Source: Verrucomicrobia bacterium UBA6015
GTDB taxonomy: Bacteria > Verrucomicrobiota > Kiritimatiellia > UBA8416
DNA length: 13,180 bases
Assembly (NCBI GenBank): GCA_002428045.1
Contig: DIZZ01000121.1
Span: 1-13,180, forward strand
Direction: 5' to 3'
Position 1 is the first letter of the stretch. Each line of letters opens with the position of its first letter. Positions 1-7,697 of this stretch are shown here, piece after piece. The notes below the pieces were generated by a model. That model was not told where the DNA came from and did not search any database. It saw only the letters and a program-made list of their open reading frames with translations. Both the position numbers and the translations under genes were made by a program.

Positions 1-474
1 ACCGGATTCGCCGTGCGCGGTGCTTTCGGGGAAGGGTCAGATGCCTTCGGCGCGCTTTACCAGGTGTCCAACCAGACCACGCTCGGGCGTAGTGAACAGC
101 AGACGATTGAGCGGCTCGATGACATGGTCCGGTCGTTGATTGACATCGAGCGGAATGCCCGTCGCCGCCTGTATGCCTTGCCGGTGCCCCGCCTTGCCGA
201 CCATGTGGGCCGGGTGTTCGGGATCTTGCAATATGCCTGCATGTTGAGCGCAGGCGAGGCGATGGATATAATCTCCGGCTTGCGGCTTGGGCTGGATTTC
301 GATATGGTATCGGGCACGGATGCGGAATGCCTGATGGCGGTGATGCAGAACGTACAGCCGGGGCATTTGCAGCAGGAAGCCCGGCGGAGCCTCCTGGCAG
401 CGGAGCGGGATGTTTTCCGGGCCGGGTATCTGCGGGGCGCATTAACACAAGTAAAACGGACAGGAAACGTATGA
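1..474 (+). CDS. mcsB: Protein arginine kinase McsB, C-terminal part
   Basis: McsB phosphorylates arginines on proteins, marking them for degradation by ClpC-ClpP. The reading frame is open from base 1, so the start and most of the phosphagen-kinase catalytic domain lie upstream. About 157 residues are visible, against roughly 360 in the full family. Numbering the fragment from base 1, it opens with VRGAFGEGSDAFG, matching the McsB segment VRGLYGEGSEA, followed by SNQTTLGRSE, also conserved in McsB. Near the end RDVFRA (fragment residues 136-141) matches the RDxxRA phosphoarginine-binding allosteric motif that separates McsB from creatine and arginine metabolite kinases. The stop codon overlaps the clpC start (ATGA, 471-474), so the two are translationally coupled. 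Whether ctsR and mcsA precede it, as in Firmicutes, cannot be seen. Identity is confident from motifs and neighbour. Confidence 0.93.
   Translation, partial: TGFAVRGAFGEGSDAFGALYQVSNQTTLGRSEQQTIERLDDMVRSLIDIERNARRRLYALPVPRLADHVGRVFGILQYACMLSAGEAMDIISGLRLGLDFDMVSGTDAECLMAVMQNVQPGHLQQEARRSLLAAERDVFRAGYLRGALTQVKRTGNV
462..474 (+). promoter_or_regulatory. Ribosome-binding site and ATGA coupling, mcsB/clpC
   Basis: AGGA at 462-465 sits 5 bases before the clpC ATG (471). The mcsB TGA (472-474) overlaps that ATG. The arrangement decides the clpC start and implies coupled translation of kinase and unfoldase. Confidence 0.8.
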
Positions 475-2954
475 GCAATTTCAATAATTTCACACCGCGT
501 GCCCAGCAGGTTATCAATCTGGCACGCAAGGAGTCGGATCGGTTCAACCACCCCTATATCGGCACCGAGCACCTGTTGCTGGGCGTGATCGCGCTGGGGG
601 AGGGCGTTGCCGTGACCGTGCTTGAGCGGCTGGGCGTGTCGCTGGAGGCGGTGCGTCTGGAGGTGGAAAGTTCCGTGGGGCAGGGGCCGCAGACCAAGCT
701 GGAAGGCAATGTACCCTTCACTCCGCGCTCGAAGAAGGTTCTCCAGCTTGCCATGACGGAGGCCCAGGCGTTGAACCATACCTACGTCGGCACCGAGCAC
801 ATCCTGCTCGGCTTGCTGCGCGAGGGCGAGGGGGTGGCGGCCCAGGTGCTGCGCAATCTGAATGTCAATATCGAGGCCGCCCGTCGTGAGATCATGCGCG
901 AGCTGGATCCCAATTTCGAGCCGACGGAGGAAGACGAGGCCGAGGCGAGCGAGCGCAAGGCGAAAGAGGTCAAGACGCCCGCGTTGAATGCGTTTGGTCG
1001 CGACCTGACGGCACTGGCGCGGGAAGGCAAGCTTGACCCGGTCATCGGTCGGGACATGGAACTCGAACGGGTTATCCAGATCCTATGTCGCCGCAACAAG
1101 AACAACCCCGTGCTGTTGGGTGAAGCGGGGGTTGGCAAGACGGCCGTGGTCGAGGGGTTGGCACAGATCCTGGCCTCGGGCAATGTCCCTGAGAGTATGC
1201 GCGACCGCAAGGTGGTAACGCTCGATATGGCGCTGATGATTGCCGGGACGAAGTACCGCGGGCAGTTTGAGGAGCGTATCAAGACGGTCATGGATGAGAT
1301 CCGGCGCGCCGGTAATATCATCCTTTTCATTGATGAACTGCATACGATCGTGGGGGCCGGTTCCGCCGAAGGCACCATGGATGCCTCGAATATCATTAAA
1401 CCGGCACTATCGCGCGGGGAGCTGCAGTGTATCGGCGCGACCACGCTCGATGAATTCCGCAAGTATATCGAAAAGGATGCCGCCCTGGAGCGTCGGTTCC
1501 AGACCGTGCGGGTGGATGCCCCCAATGTCGAGCAGACCATCGCCATCCTGAAAGGCCTGCGCTCCCGCTATGAGGAGCATCATGGCGTGCGTTACGACGA
1601 CGAGGCGTTGGAGGCGGCGGCGCGGCTTTCTGACCGCTATCTTTCCGGTCGGCACCTGCCCGACAAGGCGATCGACATCATCGACGAGGCCGGTGCCCGT
1701 GTGCAGATCCTATCCTCCACCCGCAGTCCCGATCTGCGCGAGCAGGAACAGTCGATCGATGCCCTGTGCGCCGCGAAGGAGAAGGCCATCAAGGAGCAGC
1801 GTTTCGAGGAAGCTGCCGAGCTTCGCGACAAGGAGTGTGTCGAGCGCGATAAGCTGGCGAAAACCGTGGCGGATTGGAAGGCGGCGCGCGATAGCGAATC
1901 GATGCGTGTGACCGAGGATCTGGTGATGCAGACGGTCTCGAAATGGACAGGGGTTCCGTTGCAGCGCATGGAGGGCAAGGATCTGGTGCGCATGTTGAAC
2001 ATGGAACAGGATCTCGAAAAACGGGTGATCGGTCAGCGCGAGGCGGTCAGTGCCATCTCTCGAGCCTTGCGGCGGTCTCGGGCGGATCTGAAGGATCCCC
2101 GTCGCCCGATCGGCTCGTTTGTCTTTCTCGGGCCCACCGGTGTCGGAAAGACCATGCTGGCCAAGGCCCTTTCTGAATTTGTATTTGGCGACAAAGAGGC
2201 GCTGATCCAGATCGACATGTCCGAATACATGGAGAAGTTCAATGTGTCCCGCCTCGTCGGTGCCCCTCCCGGATATGTCGGTCATGATGAAGGCGGGCAG
2301 TTAACCGAGCGGGTGCGTCGTCGGCCCTATTCCGTGGTGCTGTTCGATGAAATCGAGAAGGCGCATCCGGATGTCATGCACATGCTGTTGCAGATCCTGG
2401 AGGAAGGCCGGTTGACCGATAGCGTGGGGCGGCAGGTGGACTTCCGCAATACCGTGGTGATCCTCACCTCCAACCTGGGCCATGGCAATGGCTCGATGGC
2501 CGGTGGCCTCGGGTTTGGCGATATGTCCGAGAATGCGAATTACGATCAGCTCCGCAATCGCATCATGGAAGCCGCCAAGCGGGCATTCAAACCGGAATTT
2601 CTCAATCGCATCGACGATATCATCGTCTTCCGCGAACTGACGGTTACCGATGTTGAATCCATTCTGGAGCTGGAGGTTGAGAAGGTCCGTGAACGCCTGA
2701 AGTCTCGCGGGTGGCGTTTGCATCTGCAGAAAACCGCCAAGGCGTTTCTCATGAAGCACGGCTACAGCCGGCAGATGGGTGCTCGTCCGTTGCGCCGGGC
2801 GATCTCGAAATATCTTGAGGATCCCCTGGCCGAGGCCATCCTGCGGGGAGACATCAAGGACAATGGCGTCATCAATGTGGGCGAAAAGGATGGCGCCTTG
2901 ACGTTTGTCAGGCGGGCGAAAGCTGCCGTTCGTGATATGTCAGGATTAAAATAA
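471..2954 (+). CDS. clpC: AAA+ unfoldase ClpC (ClpP partner)
   Basis: ClpC is a hexameric cytoplasmic ATPase that unfolds tagged proteins and feeds them to ClpP. The 827-residue product (B. subtilis ClpC is about 810) has all family parts in order. There are two Clp_N repeats (about 7-57 and 83-133), each with GTEH. AAA+ 1 has Walker A GEAGVGKT (217-224) and Walker B ending in DE (288-289). A UVR-type middle coiled coil spans about 430-467. AAA+ 2 has GPTGVGKT (554-561) and Walker B LFDE (624-627). A GLGFG loop (679-683) matches the ClpP-docking loop, which ClpB lacks. Glu33 and Glu109 align with B. subtilis ClpC Glu32 and Glu106, which bind phosphoarginine. The start at 471 is chosen over an in-frame ATG at 327 because MSNFNNFTPRAQQ is the family N-terminus and AGGA (462-465) lies 5 bases upstream. 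The 327 start would overlap mcsB by about 150 bases. Confidence 0.97.
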   Translation: MSNFNNFTPRAQQVINLARKESDRFNHPYIGTEHLLLGVIALGEGVAVTVLERLGVSLEAVRLEVESSVGQGPQTKLEGNVPFTPRSKKVLQLAMTEAQALNHTYVGTEHILLGLLREGEGVAAQVLRNLNVNIEAARREIMRELDPNFEPTEEDEAEASERKAKEVKTPALNAFGRDLTALAREGKLDPVIGRDMELERVIQILCRRNKNNPVLLGEAGVGKTAVVEGLAQILASGNVPESMRDRKVVTLDMALMIAGTKYRGQFEERIKTVMDEIRRAGNIILFIDELHTIVGAGSAEGTMDASNIIKPALSRGELQCIGATTLDEFRKYIEKDAALERRFQTVRVDAPNVEQTIAILKGLRSRYEEHHGVRYDDEALEAAARLSDRYLSGRHLPDKAIDIIDEAGARVQILSSTRSPDLREQEQSIDALCAAKEKAIKEQRFEEAAELRDKECVERDKLAKTVADWKAARDSESMRVTEDLVMQTVSKWTGVPLQRMEGKDLVRMLNMEQDLEKRVIGQREAVSAISRALRRSRADLKDPRRPIGSFVFLGPTGVGKTMLAKALSEFVFGDKEALIQIDMSEYMEKFNVSRLVGAPPGYVGHDEGGQLTERVRRRPYSVVLFDEIEKAHPDVMHMLLQILEEGRLTDSVGRQVDFRNTVVILTSNLGHGNGSMAGGLGFGDMSENANYDQLRNRIMEAAKRAFKPEFLNRIDDIIVFRELTVTDVESILELEVEKVRERLKSRGWRLHLQKTAKAFLMKHGYSRQMGARPLRRAISKYLEDPLAEAILRGDIKDNGVINVGEKDGALTFVRRAKAAVRDMSGLK

Positions 2955-2957
2955 ACT

Positions 2958-5900
2958 ATGCAAACCGAAGCCTATCGAAAAGAAGAGGGAGCAGCGGGGC
3001 ATTCCGTAGCGGAGGGCCGTCAGCGCGCCCTGGGGCTTTGTCTTGGCGCATCGACCATTTCCGCCGTGGTGTTGGACGCTTCAACCGATGGCGGCAAGCC
3101 TCGCATCGCCCATTCGGCCAGGTTTCCCCATGACGGTGATCCGCGGGCGACCCTGCGCCGGATGTTTGAGGACCTGGATATGGCCTCCTTCAAGCATATC
3201 GTCGCCACCGGGCGTAACCTGCGCAAGGCGATGCGCTTTACGTCAATACCCGAACCCGAGGCCGTCGAACTGGCCTATCGCTTTATCGACAAACCCGAAT
3301 GCCGCACCTCCGCCGTGGTCTCGGCAGGCGGCGAGACATTCATGGCCTATGTTTTTGATGGCCGTGGCCAGATCGCGAACGTGCTGACCGGCAACAAATG
3401 TGCCTCCGGCACGGGCGAGTTCTTTCTCCAGCAACTGCGCCGCATGGATGTCTCGCTCGACGAGGCCGCTCTCTGGGCAGGCGTCGAGACACCCTACAAC
3501 GTGTCCGGTCGCTGCTCGGTCTTCTGTAAATCCGATTGCACCCACGCCACGAACAAAGGGGTACCGAAGCAACGGGTCACCGCCGGGCTGTGCCGCATGA
3601 TGGCAGGAAAAATCGTTGAACTGCTCAAGGGTGTCGGAGCCGATGGTGTGATGGTGGTTGGCGGGGCTTCACAGAACCGTATGATGATCGACTACCTGCG
3701 CGAGGCAATCCCCTCGCTGACCGTCCCGCCCGAAGCCCCCATCTTCGAGGCACTCGGTGCAGCACTCCGGGCGCTTGAGCAGCCAACCGCAACCTTTGAG
3801 ACCGCCAACGATATTTTCCATCCGGACGCCTGCGGCCTGGAAACCCTGCCCCCCCTCCGGAACTATCTCGACCAGGTCGCCTTCAAGACGATGACCAAGG
3901 ATGCGGCCAAGTCCGGCGACGCCTGCATCCTCGGTCTCGATGTCGGTTCGACCACGACCAAGGCCGTGCTCCTGCGCCATGCCGACAACGCCATGCTCGC
4001 CTCCATCTACCTGCGTACCAATGGCAACCCGGTCGGCGCTGCCCGCGCCTGCTACCGTGCCATTGCCGATGCCGTTGCCAAATCGGCCGATCCGGCCTCC
4101 CTTGCTATCACCGGGCTTGGCGTTTGCGGTTCCGGTCGCCAGATTGCGGGTCTGCACGCCCTCACGGACGGGGTCATCAACGAGATCATCGCCCACGCTA
4201 CAGCCGCCGTGCATTTCGATCCTGGTGTCGATACGATTTTTGAGATCGGCGGGCAGGACGCCAAATATACCTATATCACTAACGGTGTCCCCTCCGATTA
4301 TGCCATGAACGAGGCCTGCTCGGCTGGCACCGGTTCATTCCTCGAGGAATCCGCGCTCGAATCGCTCGGGATCCGCACGGAGGATATCGGCAAGATCGCC
4401 GTGGAAGGCGAGCGGCCACCCAATTTCAGTGACCAGTGCGCGGCGTTCATCAGTTCGGACATCAAGAACGCCATCCATGAGGGCGTCGGTCGCGCCGATA
4501 TTGTGGCTGGCCTGGTTTACTCGATCTGCATGAATTACACCAACCGGGTCAAGGGGAACCGCCCGGTCGGGGAGAAGATTTTCATGCAGGGGGGGGTCTG
4601 CTACAACCATGCCGTGCCATTGGCGATGGCCGCCCTGGTCGGTAAGCCGATCGTCGTGCCTCCTGAGCCCGGCCTGATGGGTGCGTTCGGCGTGGCCCTT
4701 GAGGTCAAGAAGCGGATTGCCGCCGGACTGATGGCACCGGGTCACTTCGAACTGGCCGATCTGGCCGCCCGCGAGGTCGCCTTTGATGAACCGTTCATTT
4801 GCAAGGGGGCGGGCGACGGCTGCGACCGGCGTTGTGAAATCGCCCGCGTTGTTGTCAATGGTGTCAAATACCCCTTTGGCGGAGCCTGCAATCTCTATTA
4901 CAACATCCGTCACCGCATCAAGCGCGACACCTCCCACCTCGACCTCGTCAAGGTGCGCAGACGCATCGTTTTCTCGGCCCCAGCCGAGGACGCCGCCTTG
5001 CTAGGCCAGCCGAGTGCCGCCTCACGGCGGCGGATCGGCTTCAACCGCAGTTTCCTCGTCAATACCTACTACCCGCTGTATGCGAGTTTCTTTCGCCAGC
5101 TTGGCTACGATCCGGTGTTGCCCGAGAAACCGTCGCGCGAGGGGATTGACCACAAGAATGCCTCCTTCTGTTTCCCTGCCGAACTAGCGCACGGCTTTTT
5201 CCATAGTCTCATCGATGCCCCCGAGCCGCCTGATGCCATTTTCCTGCCACACTTCAAATCCACACCGACGCTTGAGGAAGGGGTCCAGTCGGAAGTGTGT
5301 CCGCTGGTACAGGGCGAGACCTTCTACCTGCGTACCGCCTTCCGCGAGCAATTGTCCACGCTGGAAGCGCGCGGCGTCAAGCTGCTCACGCCGATGATGG
5401 ATCTGCACGAGGGGGTCGCGGCTGCCGAGTCCGAACTGGTGGCCTGCGCCCTCGAACTAGGCATCCCGCAGGCACAGGCGCGCCACGCCTTCCTGGTCGC
5501 CGCCGCTGATCACCATGCCCGGCAGCAGGCCATGCGTGCCGAGGGGCGAAAGGCCCTGGCCGAACTGGAGGCAAACCCGGACCAGTTGGGTGTTGTCATC
5601 TTCTCGCGCCCCTACAGCGGCCTGGCCGACGAGGCCAACATGGGGATTCCTCACAAATTCGCCAGTCGCGGCATCATGGTCATCCCCATGGATTTTCTGC
5701 CGCTGGAGAATGAGCCCTCCCGCGACCACATGTATTGGGGTCTGGGGCAGTATCTGCTCAAAGCCGCCCACGTTGTCGAGCGCCATCCCCAGCTTTTTGG
5801 TGTTTACATCACCAATTTTTCGTGCGGCCCCGATTCCTTCCTGATTACCTATTTCCGCGAAATCATGGGCCGCAAACCATCGCTGACGCTTGAACTCGAC

Positions 5901-7364
5901 AGCCATACGGCCGATGCTGGTCTCGAAATCCGCGTGGAAGCCTTTCTCGATATAGCCACGGCCTATCGGCGATTAGTGGTTGGCGAGGTCGCGGCGGCGG
6001 CGGAATTCCATGCCGCCAAGCTCTCGTTTGATGCGAGGGACAAGGCCATGGTGAAAACATCCGGCGGCACCACCGTGCCGCTGAGCGATCCGCGCGTCAC
6101 CCTCCTCATTCCTTCGATGGGAGAGCTGGGGACCGACATGATTGCCGCCGCCTTCCGCTCGCAGGGCCTCAAGGCCATCGCCCATCCGCCCGCCGACGAG
6201 GCCATCCTCAAGCTTGGGCGAGCCAATACCTCCTGCAAGGAATGCCTGCCACTGATCCTGACTGCTGGCATGCTGCTCAACTACGTCCGCCATCTCCGTG
6301 CCCCCGACGAGATCGTCGTGTATTTCATGCCCACCGGCTCGGGGCCGTGTCGGTTCGGCCAGTATCACATGTTCATGGAACATCTCGTTGACCGCCTGAG
6401 CATTCCAGATGTCGCCATGCTCTCGCTCTCCTCAGAGAACAGCTACGCCGGCATGAGCAGCGGTTTCCATGCTCGGGCGTGGCGTGGCATTGTCATTTCC
6501 GACGTCATGGAGGACGTACGTTCGATGCTCCTGGCTAACGCCGTCGACCGTTCAGCCGCCATGGAAACCTTCCACGCGGGCTACCGCCGTCTTGTCGACG
6601 CCGTGGCCACCGGCAAGAACAAGCGGCTAAACAACGAACTCGCCAACGTCTCCCGCGAACTGGCGGCGATTCCGCTCAAACGCCCTTGCAGCGAGGTTCC
6701 GCTGATCTCCCTCACGGGCGAGATCTATGTGCGGCGCGATGGGCTTTCGCGCCAGACTCTGACCGAGCGGCTCGCCGAGCATGGCTTCGCCGTCATCTGC
6801 ACCCCGGTTACCGAATGGATGCACTATACGGATTATCTCCTCAGTCGCGGCATGAGCGACCACGTCCTGTCCATCACCGGGCGGCTTGGCTATCTCGCCC
6901 GGCGGCTGTTCATGACCAACGAAGAACGCGGCATCAAGAAAACGCTTGCGTCCTCCGGGCTCACCAAACCCCATGCGATCAGCATTCCCAAGCTCGTTGC
7001 CAAGGCGGCACCGCACATCTCCGAAAATCTGACGGGCGAGGCGGTCCTCACCGTGGGCGGAGCCCTTGCCGATATCGCCACCCATGTCTGTGGAGTCATC
7101 GCCATCGGCCCCTTCGGCTGCATGCCCAACCGCCTGGCCGAATCGATCCTCAACGAGGTCATGAATAGCGATGACAAGCTCGCTGCCGAACCTGAAAACC
7201 CGGCACTGCGGGCCGTCCTCTCCGACATCGACAACCTGCCCTTCCTGGCGATCGAAAGCGACGGAGCCCCCTTCCCGCAGCTCATCGCCACCAAACTCGA
7301 AACGTTCCTCCTGCGCGCTGAACGCCTCCACCGCAAAATGCAGGTACCAAAAAGGGCTCATTGA
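2958..7364 (+). CDS. Giant fused acyl-CoA dehydratase activase / dehydratase-like protein
   Basis: Related to the HgdC/BcrAD activators, which use ATP and a [4Fe-4S] cluster to push low-potential electrons into 2-hydroxyacyl-CoA dehydratases or benzoyl-CoA reductase. Its 1468 residues join several units. Activase module 1 (about 25-280) has cysteines C148 (NKCASGTG) and C186, plus extra C190 and C194. Activase module 2 (about 323-590) has LDVGSTTTK (327-335), EIGGQDAK (429-436), C454 (EACSAGTG) and C494. A four-cysteine linker has C615, C622, C626 and C644. A DUF2229-type region starts near 692 (C738, C781). The C-terminal half is HgdA/B-like, with C1093, C1096, C1131, C1378 and C1388. Module 1 has CLGAS (28-32) where module 2 has DVGST, so it lacks the usual nucleotide-binding Asp. 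It starts 3 bases after clpC with only AGGA 12 bases upstream. Related large fusions exist in anaerobes, generally without assigned substrate. No CoA-transferase or electron-transfer partner lies nearby, so the substrate is unknown. Base composition differs from the flanks. Confidence 0.88.
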   Translation: MQTEAYRKEEGAAGHSVAEGRQRALGLCLGASTISAVVLDASTDGGKPRIAHSARFPHDGDPRATLRRMFEDLDMASFKHIVATGRNLRKAMRFTSIPEPEAVELAYRFIDKPECRTSAVVSAGGETFMAYVFDGRGQIANVLTGNKCASGTGEFFLQQLRRMDVSLDEAALWAGVETPYNVSGRCSVFCKSDCTHATNKGVPKQRVTAGLCRMMAGKIVELLKGVGADGVMVVGGASQNRMMIDYLREAIPSLTVPPEAPIFEALGAALRALEQPTATFETANDIFHPDACGLETLPPLRNYLDQVAFKTMTKDAAKSGDACILGLDVGSTTTKAVLLRHADNAMLASIYLRTNGNPVGAARACYRAIADAVAKSADPASLAITGLGVCGSGRQIAGLHALTDGVINEIIAHATAAVHFDPGVDTIFEIGGQDAKYTYITNGVPSDYAMNEACSAGTGSFLEESALESLGIRTEDIGKIAVEGERPPNFSDQCAAFISSDIKNAIHEGVGRADIVAGLVYSICMNYTNRVKGNRPVGEKIFMQGGVCYNHAVPLAMAALVGKPIVVPPEPGLMGAFGVALEVKKRIAAGLMAPGHFELADLAAREVAFDEPFICKGAGDGCDRRCEIARVVVNGVKYPFGGACNLYYNIRHRIKRDTSHLDLVKVRRRIVFSAPAEDAALLGQPSAASRRRIGFNRSFLVNTYYPLYASFFRQLGYDPVLPEKPSREGIDHKNASFCFPAELAHGFFHSLIDAPEPPDAIFLPHFKSTPTLEEGVQSEVCPLVQGETFYLRTAFREQLSTLEARGVKLLTPMMDLHEGVAAAESELVACALELGIPQAQARHAFLVAAADHHARQQAMRAEGRKALAELEANPDQLGVVIFSRPYSGLADEANMGIPHKFASRGIMVIPMDFLPLENEPSRDHMYWGLGQYLLKAAHVVERHPQLFGVYITNFSCGPDSFLITYFREIMGRKPSLTLELDSHTADAGLEIRVEAFLDIATAYRRLVVGEVAAAAEFHAAKLSFDARDKAMVKTSGGTTVPLSDPRVTLLIPSMGELGTDMIAAAFRSQGLKAIAHPPADEAILKLGRANTSCKECLPLILTAGMLLNYVRHLRAPDEIVVYFMPTGSGPCRFGQYHMFMEHLVDRLSIPDVAMLSLSSENSYAGMSSGFHARAWRGIVISDVMEDVRSMLLANAVDRSAAMETFHAGYRRLVDAVATGKNKRLNNELANVSRELAAIPLKRPCSEVPLISLTGEIYVRRDGLSRQTLTERLAEHGFAVICTPVTEWMHYTDYLLSRGMSDHVLSITGRLGYLARRLFMTNEERGIKKTLASSGLTKPHAISIPKLVAKAAPHISENLTGEAVLTVGGALADIATHVCGVIAIGPFGCMPNRLAESILNEVMNSDDKLAAEPENPALRAVLSDIDNLPFLAIESDGAPFPQLIATKLETFLLRAERLHRKMQVPKRAH

Positions 7365-7371
7365 CCATCCC

Positions 7372-7386
7372 GGAGCATCTTGCTCC
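7372..7386 (+). other. Short stem-loop just after the activase gene
   Basis: GGAGCA and TGCTCC form a perfect 6-bp stem with a TCT loop, 7 bases after the activase stop. No T-run follows (the next bases are AGATGGG), so it is not a standard intrinsic terminator. It could protect the 3' end or be chance. Confidence 0.3.
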
Positions 7387-7585
7387 AGATGGGAAAAGCC
7401 AATGGCAAAGCCCAAGAGAAAGAAAATGACAAGGCAATGGCACCGCTTTTTGCTGCCGAGCGGCGCTTGACGGGCGCGGCTCGCCCGGAGGTCTTCGCCC
7501 TACCTGCCTTTGCTGTATCGTCATCCGTTCTCGTTCAGCGATTCCCCAAAGCGATCTTACCTTCCTTTTTTCGCACGGGGCCCCG

Positions 7586-7640
7586 GGCGGCTGGCTTGTC
7601 GTAGTCAGGGCTGATGTTTGTGTGATTGAATCCAGCCGCC
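7586..7640. repeat. 9-bp inverted repeat upstream of the receiver gene
   Basis: GGCGGCTGG (7586-7594) and CCAGCCGCC (7632-7640) are perfect reverse complements separated by 37 bases. The 10-bp palindrome CGGGGCCCCG (7576-7585) abuts the left arm. The right arm lies in the spacer of the promoter candidate at 7626-7654. It could be an operator pair or an RNA stem. The match is seen directly; any function is inference. Confidence 0.45.
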
Positions 7641-7654
7641 GAATGTGGTAGACG
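7626..7654 (+). promoter_or_regulatory. Weak sigma70-like promoter candidate for the receiver gene
   Basis: TTGAAT (7626-7631) and TAGACG (7649-7654) are separated by 17 bases. Matches to TTGACA and TATAAT are 4/6 and 3/6, so this is only a candidate. It lies about 45 bases before the gene start, in the expected place. Confidence 0.2.
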
Positions 7655-7683
7655 TGGGTGCGGGTGACCGGTTGGAATTAATT

Positions 7684-7690
7684 GAGGAGG
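7684..7690 (+). promoter_or_regulatory. Strong ribosome-binding site for the receiver gene
   Basis: GAGGAGG ends 7 bases before the ATG at 7698. It is among the strongest Shine-Dalgarno sequences in the window and fixes the start. Confidence 0.8.
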
Positions 7691-7697
7691 TACCGAT

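Larger units (their letters stand above)
7365..7697. other. 333-base intergenic region
   Basis: The only long gap in the window. It contains the stem-loop at 7372-7386 and a 6-bp stem CGGGCG/CGCCCG (7471-7487). It also has a T6 run (7566-7571) without a clear hairpin before it, a 10-bp palindrome CGGGGCCCCG (7576-7585), and a 9-bp inverted repeat (7586-7594 with 7632-7640). A weak promoter candidate and a strong Shine-Dalgarno for the receiver gene end the region. No convincing gene or structured RNA was recognised. It separates the mcsB-clpC-activase run from the regulator and probably holds both a transcript end and a start. Confidence 0.6.

Noticed and set aside
327..470. N-terminal extension of clpC from an upstream ATG
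   Set aside because: It would overlap mcsB extensively and adds a Gly/Ala/Arg-rich stretch unlike ClpC. The 471 start has a proper ribosome-binding site.
57..800. 247-codon open frame on the minus strand
   Set aside because: It lies antisense to mcsB and clpC, whose motifs are clear. Long antisense frames are expected at this GC level, and no family motif was seen.
782..1546. 254-codon open frame on the minus strand
   Set aside because: It is fully antisense to the ClpC N-domain and first AAA+ domain. The Ser/Arg-rich translation is typical of a shadow frame.
6627..7415. 262-codon open frame on the minus strand
   Set aside because: Antisense to the conserved C-terminal half of the activase, with no recognisable domain.
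7402..7470. Possible 22-residue basic peptide beginning MAKPKRKKM
   Set aside because: The start looks peptide-like, but there is only a weak GGGA upstream and nothing to compare with. Too little evidence to call.
7471..7487. CGGGCG/CGCCCG stem as an intrinsic terminator
   Set aside because: The stem is perfect but short and is followed by GAGGTC rather than T residues. The T6 run at 7566-7571 is about 80 bases away.
7380..7604. Possible 74-residue protein in the intergenic region
   Set aside because: No good ribosome-binding site and no recognisable motif; composition changes abruptly along its length.
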